Below are positions 10,218 to 22,146 of a DNA stretch of 64,000 bases, piece after piece (the first letter of the stretch is position 1; each line of letters begins with the position of its first letter). The stretch is from Craterostigma plantagineum (lineage: Eukaryota; Streptophyta; Magnoliopsida; Lamiales; Linderniaceae). The notes under the pieces were generated by a model. That model did not search any database. It was not told where the DNA came from and saw nothing but the letters and a program-made list of their open reading frames with translations. Where the stretch lies: the NCBI GenBank assembly GCA_027422505.1, contig JAPQWV010000005.1, positions 17,006,501-17,070,500 of the forward strand, read 5' to 3'. The position numbers and the translations under genes were made by a program.

Positions 10218-12303
10218 TCTGACTGGGGCCTTCTTGGCGGCATGTGTCAGTTGGTATGCTCACATCAGGAGGTGGGATGATGCCACCTGCGACCAGCTTC
10301 CTGTAGAGGTCTTCTTCTTCAATGCTTCGTCTGCTGTCGAGTTCTATTATGCGAGCAATGCCAACGTCAAAGAGTTCAAGCAGAGGCACTGTGTACAAGT
10401 TAGGTATCGTCGGGTTGCGTGGTGGCAGGGTGAGAAGACGAGGAAGTACCGGCTGCTGAGGAGGAGGTTGGTCAGAGATGGGAGCCTTCCCTTTGTCGGT
10501 GGAAGTTGCTTGAACCGCCTCCTTAATAAGACCTTTGACCCTTGGCAGGGTTACGGTCTCGAAGAATTCGAACAGCCGATTCTCCAAGTAGGCAGTCGTC
10601 ACCTGTGTTGGAATGGATCCGGCACCACTAGAGGTAGCCGTTGGCACACGTTCAGAACGAGGTTCTTGACGGTGGCCCTCGTCACCCGAAGTTCGTGGAA
10701 CTTCGGGGTCCTTGGGTCTTCCGACCTCTCCTTGCGACACATCTTTTGGAGATGGTGCTCGGGTCGTTGTTGCCACATCATGTGACGGGCTTGGGTGGAG
10801 CTTTCTCCGGGATCGCCAAGGCGTCCCGTTAGCACGCGTCCAGAACTAGGTTCTGTACGGTGGCTCGCGGATGTGAGCTGCTGAAATCATCACCGTCCGA
10901 GAGAATTCCGTCCAATCCTTGAAGAGCCTGTATTTGGGGCTCTTCTATGAACGTTGAGGCCTGAGGATCAGGCAGAGGCTCGGTCTGTGTCACAGAAATG
11001 GGAATTTCTCGAGTTGGTACAGACACAGGAACCGAGCTGCTGGAGGTGTGGGGTGGTTCGTGTTGCGTTGAGACACTTGTCTGTTGGGAGACAAGTGAAT
11101 GGTCTGGTGGGGTTCGCTCATGCGTCATTGGGTCGATTACGACGTCTTCTATCCTAGGTATTGACCCGGCTTTTTCTGACTGAGTTAGTGCAGTCGTGAT
11201 CTCTCGGGAACATCTATGTGTGGTTGTTCCTCGAGCGATTGTTCAGGTATTGTTTGTTCAGAGGATGGTGGTGGTTGGTCGGGGATTGTTTCTTGAGATG
11301 TAGTCTGTGGTGCTTGTGGGATAAATTCGGTTTCTGTGGTTTCTCTCAGTATCTCACTTGTTTGTTCTCTCTCTCTTGTTTCTATTCTCTCAGTCTCACT
11401 AACCCCTGGGTTAGACTCGGGTGGGTCGGCCTGAGTCATGGGGTTTGGAATTTTGGTCCTCTTGCAGTATTTTTCAATGTCTTCTGGGTTAGCTAGTAGT
11501 AAGGTAGCGCGCGGAATGGGCATTGGTGTTCGTGAGTATTTCTCATCTGTCTTTCCTTTTTGAAGAAATTTGAGTTTGGGAGGGGTGTAGTTTTCTTCTT
11601 GTGGCCTTGCTGGTATCCCCGGTGTTGTAGTCATAAAGTGGTGGATCATTAGTGAGAACCATCGGGGATAGGGCAGATTCTGGGTCTTATTCGATTTGGA
11701 CTTTGATCTCTGATGAAGTTGATCGTCCAGGTCCATTGTGATCAGCTTGGCATAGTCGTATCCTTTCCTGAAGACGATCCCATGAAAGATTCGTAGGATC
11801 GTAATGTTGCATCTGTCCCATCCGGAGTGCTTTGGTGAGAAGCACTTGTTGACAATTGCGAAAAGAGTTCGCCATGGATGTGGAATCATTGATTGTTGAA
11901 AACGGGAAACGAGCTCGAGTGAGCTATAGTAACCCATTTTCAACATATCTGCGATGAGCTCGTTCTCGGATGCCTCCTCTTCATATTCTCGTTGAAGAGG
12001 CAGCCGAAGAATTTGTCGAAGAAAGTCACTGGTGATTCTGACGGTTTCGTTTGCGATTTGGGCTTCATAGTATGTGATGTTGTCTTGAGAAATTTTGGTA
12101 GTCATCGTTCCTCAGAACTGTTGAAGGTACACTGTTGGTGCAGGAACTGATGCAGAGAAGGCGTATCCTAGGTGGTGGTTCCTCAGAATGGATGGGATGA
12201 TCTCTTCTTGACACTTGAAAGTGTTCAAGTCGAGTTGAAAGTTGTTGTCTTTGATTACAATCCATTTGGTGGTTGAGTAGACGAGATCTGCTGGTGTAGT
12301 CAT
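10218..12303 (-). pseudogene. Additional (third) ORF of the outer Copia element, 5' part, degenerate
   Basis: This minus-strand frame begins at ATG 12303. A TGA at 12115-12117 follows a conserved-looking Tyr-Leu-Gln-Gln-Phe and probably replaces TGG. The frame then runs open from 12105 to 11185 and is recovered again from 10776 to the insertion site. The piece 11128-10829 is in a different frame, so small indels lie near 11185 and 10829. The N-terminal half resembles the non-enzymatic ORF seen downstream of or fused to pol in many plant Copia elements (motifs LGYAF, YLQQFW, LRLPL, SGWDR-type). The C-terminal half is Pro/Gln/Ser/Thr-rich and then basic. Its function is not known; such ORFs have been called env-like without proof. 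It continues at 769-319 after the nested insertion. Confidence 0.7.
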
Positions 12304-12419
12304 TTTGTTGAAACTGCATTATAAGAGAGAAAAAAATTGTGAGTAACGTTTTATGAGAATATATTTGACATTCTGATAAAAGGATAATTTAATTAATAAG
12401 GTACTGTTCGGCCCTAAAC

Positions 12420-13960
12420 AGATCAAAGTGTATTTCGCAATTTTGAAATTTTTTAAATTTTTGACAAAGGTTCGTGAATTTGAGCAGTTAGTTCAAAAAG
12501 ACTTAAAGAAATTGATGTTGCGAGTCTGCTTTAGATCGAATTTGAATCATACATTTTATTTGCGAACATAAAGATATGCGGGTCTGTGAGAACTTGAAAA
12601 TTTTGTTAAAAATTTTACTAAGTTAGATTCGCGAATCAGTTTGAAATACTGAGAGGGTTCCGTTTGCGAATTGATTTGAAATTGAGAAGAATCAATTTAC
12701 GAATTGACTAAGTCAAGTTTGGATTGGAAAATTTGGGGTTTGCGAACTGAATTTTTTTTTTTTTTAAAATTTGTAAAGTAAAGTTCGAAAGACTAGTTCG
12801 CAAGTTGGAAATTTTGCGAGGTACAAATTTGGCGAATTTGGAAATTTGCGAGTCTGTCAAAGGAATTTCGCGAATTGACTTTGAACTTTGAAAATTTGGC
12901 GAATTTGGAAATTTCCTAGTCTGTCAAAGGAATTTCGCGAATTGACTTTGAACTTTGAAAAGAATTTGGCGAAGTGTGAACTGACAGTTCGGGAAGTGCG
13001 AATAATAAAAATTTGCGAATAAAGATTGGTGAATTCGGCGGTTCCCGAAGTGACAATACTACTCACAACCCGCAAAACATCAGTTCGCAAATTTAGATTC
13101 GTAAAATCTTTAGTTGGTCAACCAGTCAACTTAAAAGTGCGAAAGCATTTTACTAACATATTTTACGAATTCATTTTGCGAACTTATTCTACGCATTAAT
13201 TCGCAAAAAAACATATATTCAATTCGCGAATCATGAACAGACAGATCAAAAAAGCAAGTTTTTGAATAAAACCCAGAAAAGCCCTATTCTCTGAACATCG
13301 ATTTCAAAAACGATATCGAAGAATCCTGTCAACACGGTTCGTATTCTTTTTCACGATAATCATCTAAACAGAGTATGAATAAGAATGACTAAAGAGCACA
13401 AGATCAAACAACAAAAATAAACAGAGACAGACTCCCTGTTGTTTCCGATTTCGAACCTGCAAAATCAACGAAGAGAATACATGAAACAAGATTTAAAGAC
13501 TGTTTCTTCCATACCTCAACGAAATCTGTGAGTGTGTGTGTGTGGACTAAAGCGCAGCAACGAAAATCCAAAGTTGGGTTTGATGCGTTTTTTTTCTTGA
13601 GTGATTTTGAGATTTGGGGTTCGTAAAAACTGATTTGGGGAAATTCGCGAATAGATAAAGAGAGTTTTGCGGGCCGGAAAATAACGAATAAGTTTAAAAC
13701 TGGGCCGCAAAATTTAGTTAAAGAGGCCCACCTAGAGTTCGCGAATTATCTCTTAGAAGAATCAGTTCGCAAATCAGGGATTTAAAACTTTAGCGAACTA
13801 GTAGAAAGGAGTTTTTTTTTTTTTTAAAGGAATTTACGGTTCGCAGATTTTTGAAATGTCCATGAGTTATCACAAAGTTCGCGGATTATGATTTCACAAT
13901 TGTTCACTAAAAGTTTAGCGAATTATTTACCAAAGATATTAAGTAATCTAGTAATAACCC
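12420..13960. repeat. Dispersed TTCGCGAA / TTCGCAAA word field
   Basis: Words such as TTCGCGAATT, TTCGCAAA and TTTGCGAA, on both strands, recur every few tens of bases here, for example near 12838, 12868, 12938, 13083, 13225, 13648, 13738 and 13766. An imperfect direct duplication spans about 12830-12960. The same words crowd the 5' leader of the same element at about 21090-21560. The half palindrome TTCGCGAA may be a protein-binding or RNA-pairing unit; no function is proven. Confidence 0.7.
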
Positions 13961-14208
13961 AAATACTACCACTTTGACTCGATCAATCACTAGGATAACA
14001 TCAAATCTATGGGATTTTCAAGATCGATTTTCATGATACGATATCCTTGTTGGAGAAAAAAAATCGTCGCCTTAGTCAAAAATTCGTCTTAATGTCGGGA
14101 CAATAAATGACGTAAATTTCCTTCATGTTTATAAATAGATATGTCTCAAATTTCATTGAAGTACCTTACATCTAAGGACTAACTCATTTCTAATTTTTTC
14201 GTTTACAG

Positions 14209-14382
14209 ATGAATTGGCAGAAGCAGGAAGAAGAGAAGAAGCTCAAGGAACAGGCAAAGTTAAGACGTGACTTTGAGCATAACTTGAATATGCTGGTTTT
14301 TGAGATTTTCCTTCTTTTGAGCTTATTCGCTGTTTTACTTGCTATTCTGCTTTGGGTCTTAATAGGGCATACGAGTATTTGA
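14209..14382 (+). CDS. 57-aa single-pass membrane peptide, antisense within the Copia element
   Basis: A short plus-strand ORF, opposite to the surrounding element. The first 20 residues are strongly charged and helix-like (MNWQKQEEEKKLKEQAKLRR). Residues about 29-52 form one hydrophobic span rich in Leu, Phe, Ile and Val, followed by a short tail ending HTSI. The ATG sits directly after a pyrimidine-rich TTTTTTCGTTTACAG, which looks like a 3' splice site, so this may be the last exon of a spliced antisense transcript. Antisense ORFs are reported in some plant LTR retrotransposon lineages. I do not recognise this peptide. It could be a chance ORF, but the clean charged-helix plus membrane-span layout argues against random sequence. 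Confidence 0.4.
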   Translation: MNWQKQEEEKKLKEQAKLRRDFEHNLNMLVFEIFLLLSLFAVLLAILLWVLIGHTSI

Positions 14383-14729
14383 GAGTTATCTAAGTATTAT
14401 GAATGTTTTATGTGTTTGAGAGAGTTGTTGTACTAAACTCCCCCTAGATACAATGCCTATCGAGTATCTTAAACATTGAATGATTGAACTTACTCCACCT
14501 CGATGCATGGATATAACATTTCTCCCCCTCGATGTATTGCCATCAGCATTGACAATACATCGAATTATTGAAAACAAGAAAATTTATTGAAACGTAGAAA
14601 GTAAACAAAAGAAAAGGAAAAAAAATAGTCCTAATTAACTAATTAAGATAGTAAACACGCACAGAATAAGAAAGAATTAAAAACATAGCAAATAGATATT
14701 CGGTCAACTGTAGGAAGGCATAATCGAAA

Positions 14730-17700
14730 TTAAAAATTGAGGTTCAACATTCCCAACTTTGCAACTAAGAATTGGAAGCGTTTTTCATCCAATGCTTTTG
14801 TAAGCAAATCGGCTAGTTGAATCTCTGTATTGACAAAGTACATTTCTATTATGCCTCTTTCTACGTGGTCCTTTATGAAGTGATAGCGAAGATCTATGTG
14901 CTTAGTGCGTGAGTGATGAACAGGGTTACATGCAATTGCGATAGCACTCTTGGAATCACAGTAAATAGGAATTCTATTTAGATCAAACCCGTAGTCCCGT
15001 AGTTGAGTTCTGATCCACAAAATTTGGGAGCAGCAACTCGCTGCAGCAACATATTCTGCTTCCACCGTAGAAGTTGATACACAATTTTGTTTCTTCGAGG
15101 CCCAACATACAAGTTTGTCGCCTAGGAATTGGATGTGTCCAGAAGTGCTTTTTCTGTCTAGTCTGCAACCTGCAAAGTCTGCGTCAGAATACCCTATTAG
15201 TTTCATATTTGAGTTCTTAGGATACCACAGTCCAAGGTCTGGTGTCCCTTTCAGATACTTTAAGATTCTTTTGACGGCATGAAGATGCGACTCCTTGGGG
15301 TTAGCTTGAAATCGAGCACAAAGACACGTAGAGAATAAGATGTCTGGTCGACTGGCTGTGAGGTAGAGTAATGATCCAATGATCCCTCGGTAATGAGTAA
15401 CATCTACAGGTTCACCTAAGTGATCTGCATCGAGTGAGCATGATGTGGACATAGGTGTACTCGATGATTTGCTCTTGTCAATCCCATATTTTTTGAGAAT
15501 ATCTTGGATGTACTTTGATTGATTGATAAAAATCCCATCCTGAAGTTGTTTGATTTGTAATCCGAGGAAGAATGACATTTCTCCCATCATACTCATTTCG
15601 AATTGTGATTGCATCAGAATGCTAAATTCTTCACAAAGTTTAGGATTAGTAGAGCCAAAAATGATATCATCCACATAGATTTGCACAAGCATGATATCAG
15701 AACCATCTTTCTTTACGAACAAAGTAGTGTCAATTTTCCCTTTAGTGAAACCTGAGGAGATAAGAAAGTCGGATAGTACCTCATACCAGGCCCTTGGAGC
15801 TTGTTTAAGTCCGTACAGTGATTTGTCAAGTTTGTAAACAAAGTCGGGATGTTCAGCATTGAGAAATCCGTCTGGCTGTGACACATAAACTTCTTCTTTC
15901 AGAATTCCGTTTAGGAAGGCTGTTTTTACATCCATTTGATAGACAGTAAAGTCTTTGTGTGCTGCATATGCAAGGAATAACCTAATAGCTTCGATTCTGG
16001 CTACAGGGGCAAACGTTTCATCGTAATCAATTCCTTCCTGTTGATTATATCCCTTAGCAACTAGCCTAGCCTTGTTTCGAATTACAACACCATCTTCATC
16101 CTTTTTGTTTTTAAATACCCACTTTGTTCCGATCACAGTTTTCCCTTTTGGACGAGGAACTAAGTTCCAGACTTTGAGACGTTCGAATTGATTAATCTCC
16201 TCTTGCATAGCCACTATCCAGTTAGGATCCCGTAGTGCATCGACTACTCTTTTAGGTTCTGTTTGGCTCAAGAAACAGGTGAACTGACATTCATTTGAAT
16301 GTGATCTTCTAGTCGTTACTCCTGTATTGGGATCTCCTATTATTTGATCAGTAGGATGATGTCGAACCCATTTCTTTTCGTGAGGTAGTGTCGTTTCGTC
16401 TATTTGCGATTCCTCACTGAGTGGATAGTCGATTGCAGACCCGGTAATGTTGTCGGTTGAAGTTGAAGAGGAGGCCTCTGTCTGCGTTGTTGTCACAGTT
16501 GTTGGGGGCGAGGCTTCTGAATCTGAGGGAGGAATTGTCTGGTTAGGAATAGGTTCTGACTCATGAGTTGACGAACTAGGACTGGATTCAGTATTTGGAA
16601 TGGGATCGGTGGATGGTCTTGTCTGATTTTTAGATATATAAATATGCTCAAAAAGTAGATCCAGATCCAGTTCCTCTTGAGCTCGTTGAGTGAAGCGTGT
16701 GGGGTTGCTTTGTTTAGAATTATCAGTTGATTGTTGATCTGGCTTCAAACTCCCTTTGTCCGAACCCGGTTCTGAAAAGTTCCGTTCAGAGGCATCTCTC
16801 GAACACTCTCCTTCTTCTTTATGAGAATGAATAAGGTGTGGTGTTCTAGAGACTTGTCCCAAATTGCTGTGTCCAGTTGAAATTTCGAGTCCCTCATCAA
16901 AGGTGACATTTATACTTTCAATGATCATCCTTCTGTTTCTGAGAAATATCCTGTACGCCTTAGATTGTGCAGAGTAGCCTACGAAGATTCCTTCAGTTGC
17001 TTTTGGATCAAGCTTGGACTTGTCTTCACGGTCGTTGGCGACGAAGCACTTGCATCCAAAAATTCGAAAATGAGCAATGTTGGGCAGTCTTCCATTTATA
17101 AGTTCATAGGGCGTCTTTCCAAATCTTAGATGAATGTTTGTGCGATTCTGCGTATAGCAAGCAGTATTCATTGCTTCAGCCCAAAGGAAATGAGGTAGTG
17201 ATGATTGGATGATCATTGTTCGAGCAGCCTCTACGAGTGTTCAATTTCGCCGTTCGACAACCCCATTTTGCTGAGGTGTGTAGATAGCAGAAAACTGTTG
17301 AGTAATCCCTATGGATTCGTAGAAGTCACTGAGCTGTTGATTCTTGAATTCTGTTCCATTGTCTGTTCTAACTATTTTAACACTACTCTGGAGTAGGTTC
17401 TGTGTTGTTCTGAATAGGTTTGGAATATGATCGACTGTCTCTGATTTAGTCCGTAAAAAGCGTACCCAAGTATATCGGGAATAGTCGTCAACGATAACCA
17501 GCATATACCACTTATGCTTTGAGTTCGCATTGGGCCACACAGATCCATGTGTAAAAGCTCTAGAGGATGTTGAGTGGATGCTGTGTGTTTTGTAGGATGT
17601 GAAGCTTTCTTCATTTTTCCTTTCTCACAAGCAGAGCATATATGCTCTTTTTGATACTTCAGTGGTGGTAGTCCAATAGTCAATTTGTTGGTTGACAGCT

Positions 17701-18154
17701 TGTTGAGGGTCTTGAAGTTAAGATGAGATAATCGCTGGTGCCATAAGTCATTTTGAGTTGAAGTTGCTTTGGAGATTAGGCAGATATCGGTCTTTGGTTT
17801 GACAGTTCTAATATCAATGGTGTAAAGATTTGTCTTGCGAGTTCCAGTGAGAAGTTCTTCACCATTGGTATTGAGAATTTTGCAAGTTTTCTTTAGAAAT
17901 ACAACTTGGAGTCCAAAATCACTGAACTGTCCTATTGATAAGAGGTTGTGTGTCAGTCCTTCAACATACGAGACTTGTTTAATTGTGAGTCGATTGCATA
18001 TGAGATCGCCATAGCCAAGGATTCTGGCTCCATTGCTATTACCAAAGCGTACCAGTCCTCCAGGTCTATCAACGTAGTTGCTCAACAGTTCCTTTGTCCC
18101 AGTCATGTGTGTGGAGCAACCAGAATCTAAGTACCACACATGAAGGGCCTGCAA
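14730..18154 (-). pseudogene. Pol of the outer Copia element (PR-IN-RT-RNase H), broken
   Basis: Minus-strand Copia pol. The first block (18154-17372) has protease DSGCSTHMTG and the pre-integrase zinc region beginning LWHQRLSHLN. A -1-type frameshift near 17540 follows the DLCGPM motif. The integrase core continues at 17540-17241 (IVDDYSRYTW, RTDNGTEF, TPQQNGVVERRN), then an in-frame TGA at 17238-17240 probably replaces CGA. The last block (17216-14730) is open and holds the integrase tail, an RT with the AFLNG motif and YVDD, and RNase H with SDADFAG and the final THIDLRYH-type region. The element cannot make a full polyprotein from this copy. It is the same lineage as the plus-strand relic at 23126-35221. 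Confidence 0.9.
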
Positions 18155-18162
18155 ATATAAAA

Positions 18163-18847
18163 CTAGAGGGTTTTAGGTACCCATTGAAATATGGGTCCAC
18201 CTCTGTTAGTTTTGTTAGTCCGTTTAGACTCCCTAGATTTTCCTTTGTTAGGGGATGACACAGAGTCACTAATTATTTCTAAGATAGGGATTTGTGTTCC
18301 TGCAGTTTGAAACTTTGGTATCCATTTTTGCTCTAGTAAGGGTCTTTTTGTCTTAGGTTTAGGCTCGAGTTTTTCGGTTTTTGTAAGTTTGACAGGTTCT
18401 TTGAGAGCTTTTGATTTTGATTGTTGTTTTGACTTTGTAGTTTTGTTTTTAGGAATTGTTTTGTGAGTTTTTTTGGTGACATGATCACGCACGGAAAGCT
18501 TTGTTTTTGTTGAAGAAGATAATTTTTTCGATACATGACAAAACAAAGATGGTACAAAGGTTTTCGAAGGAAAATATTCAATGACAAAAGGGACATTGAG
18601 ATCGCGATTCTCCTTCAAGATATCTTCCTTTTTAACCCATACTTGACCCTTCAATGGCTCTTTTGTGGGTCCTGAAAATTTTAATGTATTAGTGCAGGAA
18701 ATTTTGTCATTTGAAATTAAGGTGTATGAATTGTGTGTAATCTTAATTTTTCTTTAAGTGAAGATATTTCATGAAGAAGTTTTTGCCTTTCTTCATCAAA
18801 TGACTTTCTCTCGCTTTCGAGAGTGGAGTGAAGATCACTGATTTTCT
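18163..18847 (-). pseudogene. Lys-rich gag-pol linker of the outer Copia element
   Basis: A minus-strand open stretch (18654-18163) rich in Lys, Thr and Ser ends in a Gln-Trp-Val-Pro-Lys motif just upstream of the protease. QWVPK-like motifs commonly precede the Copia protease in this lineage. It is out of phase with both gag and pol here, so further small indels or recoding are needed to link them. Confidence 0.5.
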
Positions 18848-20908
18848 TTATGCAATCAGGCATATATCCAGTTGCATATGTAACCATCTGTGCCATACTT
18901 TAAAAGCACCTGAGGTTTCTCCTTCGTTTAGATGAGAAATATCTGTCTCAAATTCAGTTATTGCTGGACAACTTCCTTCTTTATAACTATCATTTAATTC
19001 TGTGTAGTTAAAAGGTATTTGAGTTTTACTGTGTGTTGATGTCTCATTTTCATTTTCACTGACAAAAGACATGAGATTCGTCAGGCAACCTGTCTGCATA
19101 AATTTGAGATCATATAGATAAGGTGAACTTGATATGCCTTGTTTTAACTTATGTGGATTTTCAAAACCTAGTCCTTTATGGGGATTGTAAAAATCAATGT
19201 TAGCTGGTTTGTTTAAGAAGATTGTTTGTTCTGATTGATCTCGTCGGGTTAAAAGGTCCTCCAATTTTTTTATTTTGGAGTACAGTTTTTCCCGTTCTTT
19301 ACTTAGTAGGTCATATTTAATTGTAGCGTCCATTGCCTGATCTCTATGAGATTTCATTTCTTTTTCTAAATCCTTGGCTTTAACTTCGGTTTTTTGCACT
19401 TGTATCTCCAGCTTAGCAATTTTTTCATTTGCTACAATTACACGATTCTTCTCACATGCATAATCATATCTAAACTTATCTAATACTGCTAAATTTTTCT
19501 CTAAGTTAGCTTCTAGTTCCTTGATTTTTCTTTTACCTAGTTTGTTAGATTTATATAAAGATAAAAATTCATTTTTCATCTTAAGTAAAGAATCATAATC
19601 TGCTTCACTTACCTCCACCATTTCTGAATTGTTAGAGGTTTCCTTGTCTGACTCGCCTCCTTCAGCTCCAGCTCCAACTCCTTCGTCATCCAGCTTGGCC
19701 ATCAGTGCCGCGTTCTCATTCTCGCTGTCTGAGGTATCTTCAAGCCAATGATCCTCTTCTGCCATTAAGACCAGTCCCTTTTCTTTTTGTTCAGCTAATT
19801 GAACTTTTCGACAGTAATAGTTAACATCCTTTTTCTTGGGCATTCTGCACTCTCTAGCAAAGTGTCCATTCTTACCGCAGTTGAAGCATTTTCCGCCTTG
19901 ATGAGGAATTTCCGAGTTATTTTCCTCATCCTGAATCTTTCCTCTAGAGTTGGAGGAGGTTCTCTGACGATTGGAGGAGGATCCAGTCTTCTTATAATAC
20001 TTCTTCTGCACAAAATTCGAGACCAGAGCGAGTTGCTTAGCAAGATCCTTGAGAGTAATTTCCTGGTCTCCAAGTTTAGTAAGTTCCTTGGATTCGTCAT
20101 CAGAATCAGAGTCTCCTCCTTCCTTAACTTGTGATGACTGCATAATTTCTTTGTCCTTGGTTTGTTTTCTTGATGATCGTTCAGTCATAAGAGCAAGTGA
20201 GTCGCTTCCTATTGATTTGATTTCCTCCCTACGTTTCTCCACATGATTGGAATGTTGATTGAGGTAGTCGAACAATGTATGAATGCTAACTTTGGTTAGG
20301 TCGTTCATTTGCCTTATCATAATTGCAGTAGCCTCCCATTCTGGATGAAGTGATCCCAAGAATTTGATATTGATCTCCATTACGCTTTTTGTGACTCCAT
20401 TCATCTTAAGCTCGTTTAGAAGAACAAGAAATCGATGGAAGGTTTCTTGGAGAGTTTCCCCTTTGTTAGCATGAAAGCGGTCATAAGATATGAGTGTGTT
20501 CGCCATTCTTGCCATTGTATTGACTTCTGTCCCCTGCATCATAATACGAAGAGCATCCCACATTTCTTTTGCGCTATCACCACATTCGAGTTGCATTAAG
20601 ATGTCATTCGGAATTGCTTGCATCATGTATGATTTCGCCACTTTGTCTGCCTTTAGTCGTAGTTTTTCTTCATCACTGCATTGGTCAGCAGTCTTCAAGA
20701 TCCTCTGTTCCTCTCTTGCTGGAGCGGTGTCAGTAGTGGCGGGAATTATGGTTCAATACTGTGTAGGTCCATTGTAAATAGATTCCAGAAGGTTCTCTGA
20801 ATTGTCCTTGCTTTCTATGAAGTTTATGAACCTTCTCTTCCAGACTGCGTATTCTCCATGTCGGACGATGGGAGGTCTAACATCATTGCCCATACTGAAA
20901 GAGTCCAT
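18848..20908 (-). pseudogene. Gag of the outer Copia element, one premature stop
   Basis: The likely ATG is at 20908 (MDSFSMGND...). The frame runs to a TGA at 20753-20755, probably from TGG, and then remains open in the same frame to 18848. After the capsid-like region there is a zinc knuckle CFNCGKNGHFAREC (about 19838-19897). A long Glu/Lys-rich coiled-coil region and an Asn/Ser-rich tail follow. Large gag proteins with a coiled coil after the zinc knuckle are typical of SIRE-like Copia elements. The single nonsense change is the only obvious lesion in gag. Confidence 0.85.
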
Positions 20909-21835
20909 TGCTTGTGTTTTGGATATGATCGTTAACGTGTAATGTGAGGAAAGGTTAATTTGAAATGAAACTGGTTCAAAGTCTAAAACTTTGGACTTTG
21001 ACTTTGACTTGAAAAATGTGTTCGTGGAATTTTGTTCAGAGTCGTGGATTTTGTAATGTGAGGATTGTGATATGTGTTTACGAGCGTACTTTATCGAGAA
21101 CAAATCATGTTCGCAAGACGTCAAAGGTTCGCAAATCGCGGGATAGAAATGATTCGCAAATTAATGTGGGATTCGCGAAATGTCCAGTGACTTGTACGAT
21201 TCTCCAAATTCGCAGAATAAGACGAGTTCGCAAAAGTGTAAACGAGTTCGCGAATTTCTACTGTAGTTGAGGTTCGTAAAACTTCTTCGAACGAGTTCGC
21301 AAATTATGCGAAGAATGAATTCGCAAAACTTCTTCAACTGGATTCGCAAATTTCTGCGGGCAACGGAGTTCGCAAAATTTCTCTCAGAGATGCGATTCGC
21401 GAAATGTGGCAGTGAGTATTTCTTGATTCGCAAACTTTAGTTTCACAAAAATTGAGGAAATAATTTGCGGGTTGACTTGATTCCTTCAAGTCACAGTCGG
21501 TCCTCAACTTGAATTCGTGAAACTGAATTGCGAATTTAGAATCTGCGAATTCAAATCCAACTTAAGTGCCGTTCGCAAACTCAAAAGCAGGCCAAACAAC
21601 CAAGCTGTTCTTCAAATACTCCAGCAGAAATCCAGAAATTTAACACAAATTGACAGAAACAGAATCAGTAGTTCTCAGAACATAGAGAAACCAATCAGCT
21701 GTCCAAGTTGCAGAAAATCCTCAGAGACAAAACTTAAATCCACGAAACAGAGCTTTGAACTGAATGCTTGAAAATCAATAACTTATATTGACGATGCAAA
21801 CGAACTTGGAATGAAGTTTCCTCACCTACACGCTT
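20909..21835 (-). other. 5' leader of the outer Copia element with TTCGCAAA-like words
   Basis: The noncoding leader between primer site and gag. From about 21090 to 21560 it contains many TTCGCAAA, TTCGCGAA and ATTCGCAAA words in both orientations, matching the word field at 12420-13960. No ORF in it is convincing. Confidence 0.7.
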
Positions 21836-21847
21836 GCTCTGATACCA
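21836..21847 (-). promoter_or_regulatory. Primer binding site of the outer Copia element
   Basis: On the minus strand this reads TGGTATCAGAGC, two bases after the LTR end. It fixes the orientation and the 5' LTR. Confidence 0.95.
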
Positions 21848-21849
21848 CT

Positions 21850-22146
21850 TGTAATTCCAGATTATCCAAGAACAATTCAACATATTAAACCTTCGTAGAA
21901 TGTGAATAGTGTACTTTAGAGGTTTAGTGTTGAATACGAGTGAGTTTTGCAAAATGGAAACTTTTTTTAATGAGTGTTAGGGTTTAAGCTTAAATACCTT
22001 GTGAGGTATTTAAGCCCATTGGGCCCCTAACAAGCCTATTACATATACAACCCACTAACATATATAAAACATCTATAAAATACATTGAAAAGAAAATTAC
22101 AAGACTTAGAGTAAATATTTTGGACACTTCTAAAATATTCCTAACA
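21850..22146 (-). repeat. 5' LTR of the outer Copia element
   Basis: A 297-bp minus-strand segment beginning TGTTAGGAATATT and ending GGAATTACA, abutting the primer site. No second copy is in the window, so the boundary rests on TG...CA ends and primer-site position. The base run after the outer end (22147-22151, TACGA on the plus strand) would be the target duplication. Confidence 0.75.

Larger units (their letters stand above)
12304..14729 (-). other. Noncoding region between pol and the additional ORF of the outer Copia element
   Basis: A 2.4-kb spacer within the outer element. It has no sense-strand ORF of note. It holds a dense field of TTCGCGAA/TTCGCAAA-like words (about 12420-13960) and a short antisense ORF (14209-14382). 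Confidence 0.7.
1..22146 (-). mobile_element. Outer Copia LTR retrotransposon with an extra ORF, split by a nested element and cut by the window edge
   Basis: This is a minus-strand Copia element. Read from its 5' end it has an LTR (21850-22146), a Met-tRNA-type primer site (21836-21847), a leader, gag, protease-integrase-RT-RNase H, a 2.4-kb noncoding stretch and an additional ORF (12303 to 10218, then 769 to 319). A complete younger Copia element (770-10217) interrupts the additional ORF. Without it, about 12.7 kb of this element is in the window. The 3' LTR should lie left of position 1. Gag and integrase carry premature TGA codons and there is at least one frameshift, so it looks non-autonomous. 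A third ORF downstream of pol and the form of the RNase H end suggest the SIRE/Maximus type, but the short LTR (297 bp) is unlike typical SIRE. Lineage is therefore uncertain. Confidence 0.8.

Noticed and set aside
10132..10785. 217-codon plus-strand ORF
   Set aside because: It spans the LTR end and the antisense of the additional ORF; a product of the insertion junction with no domain.
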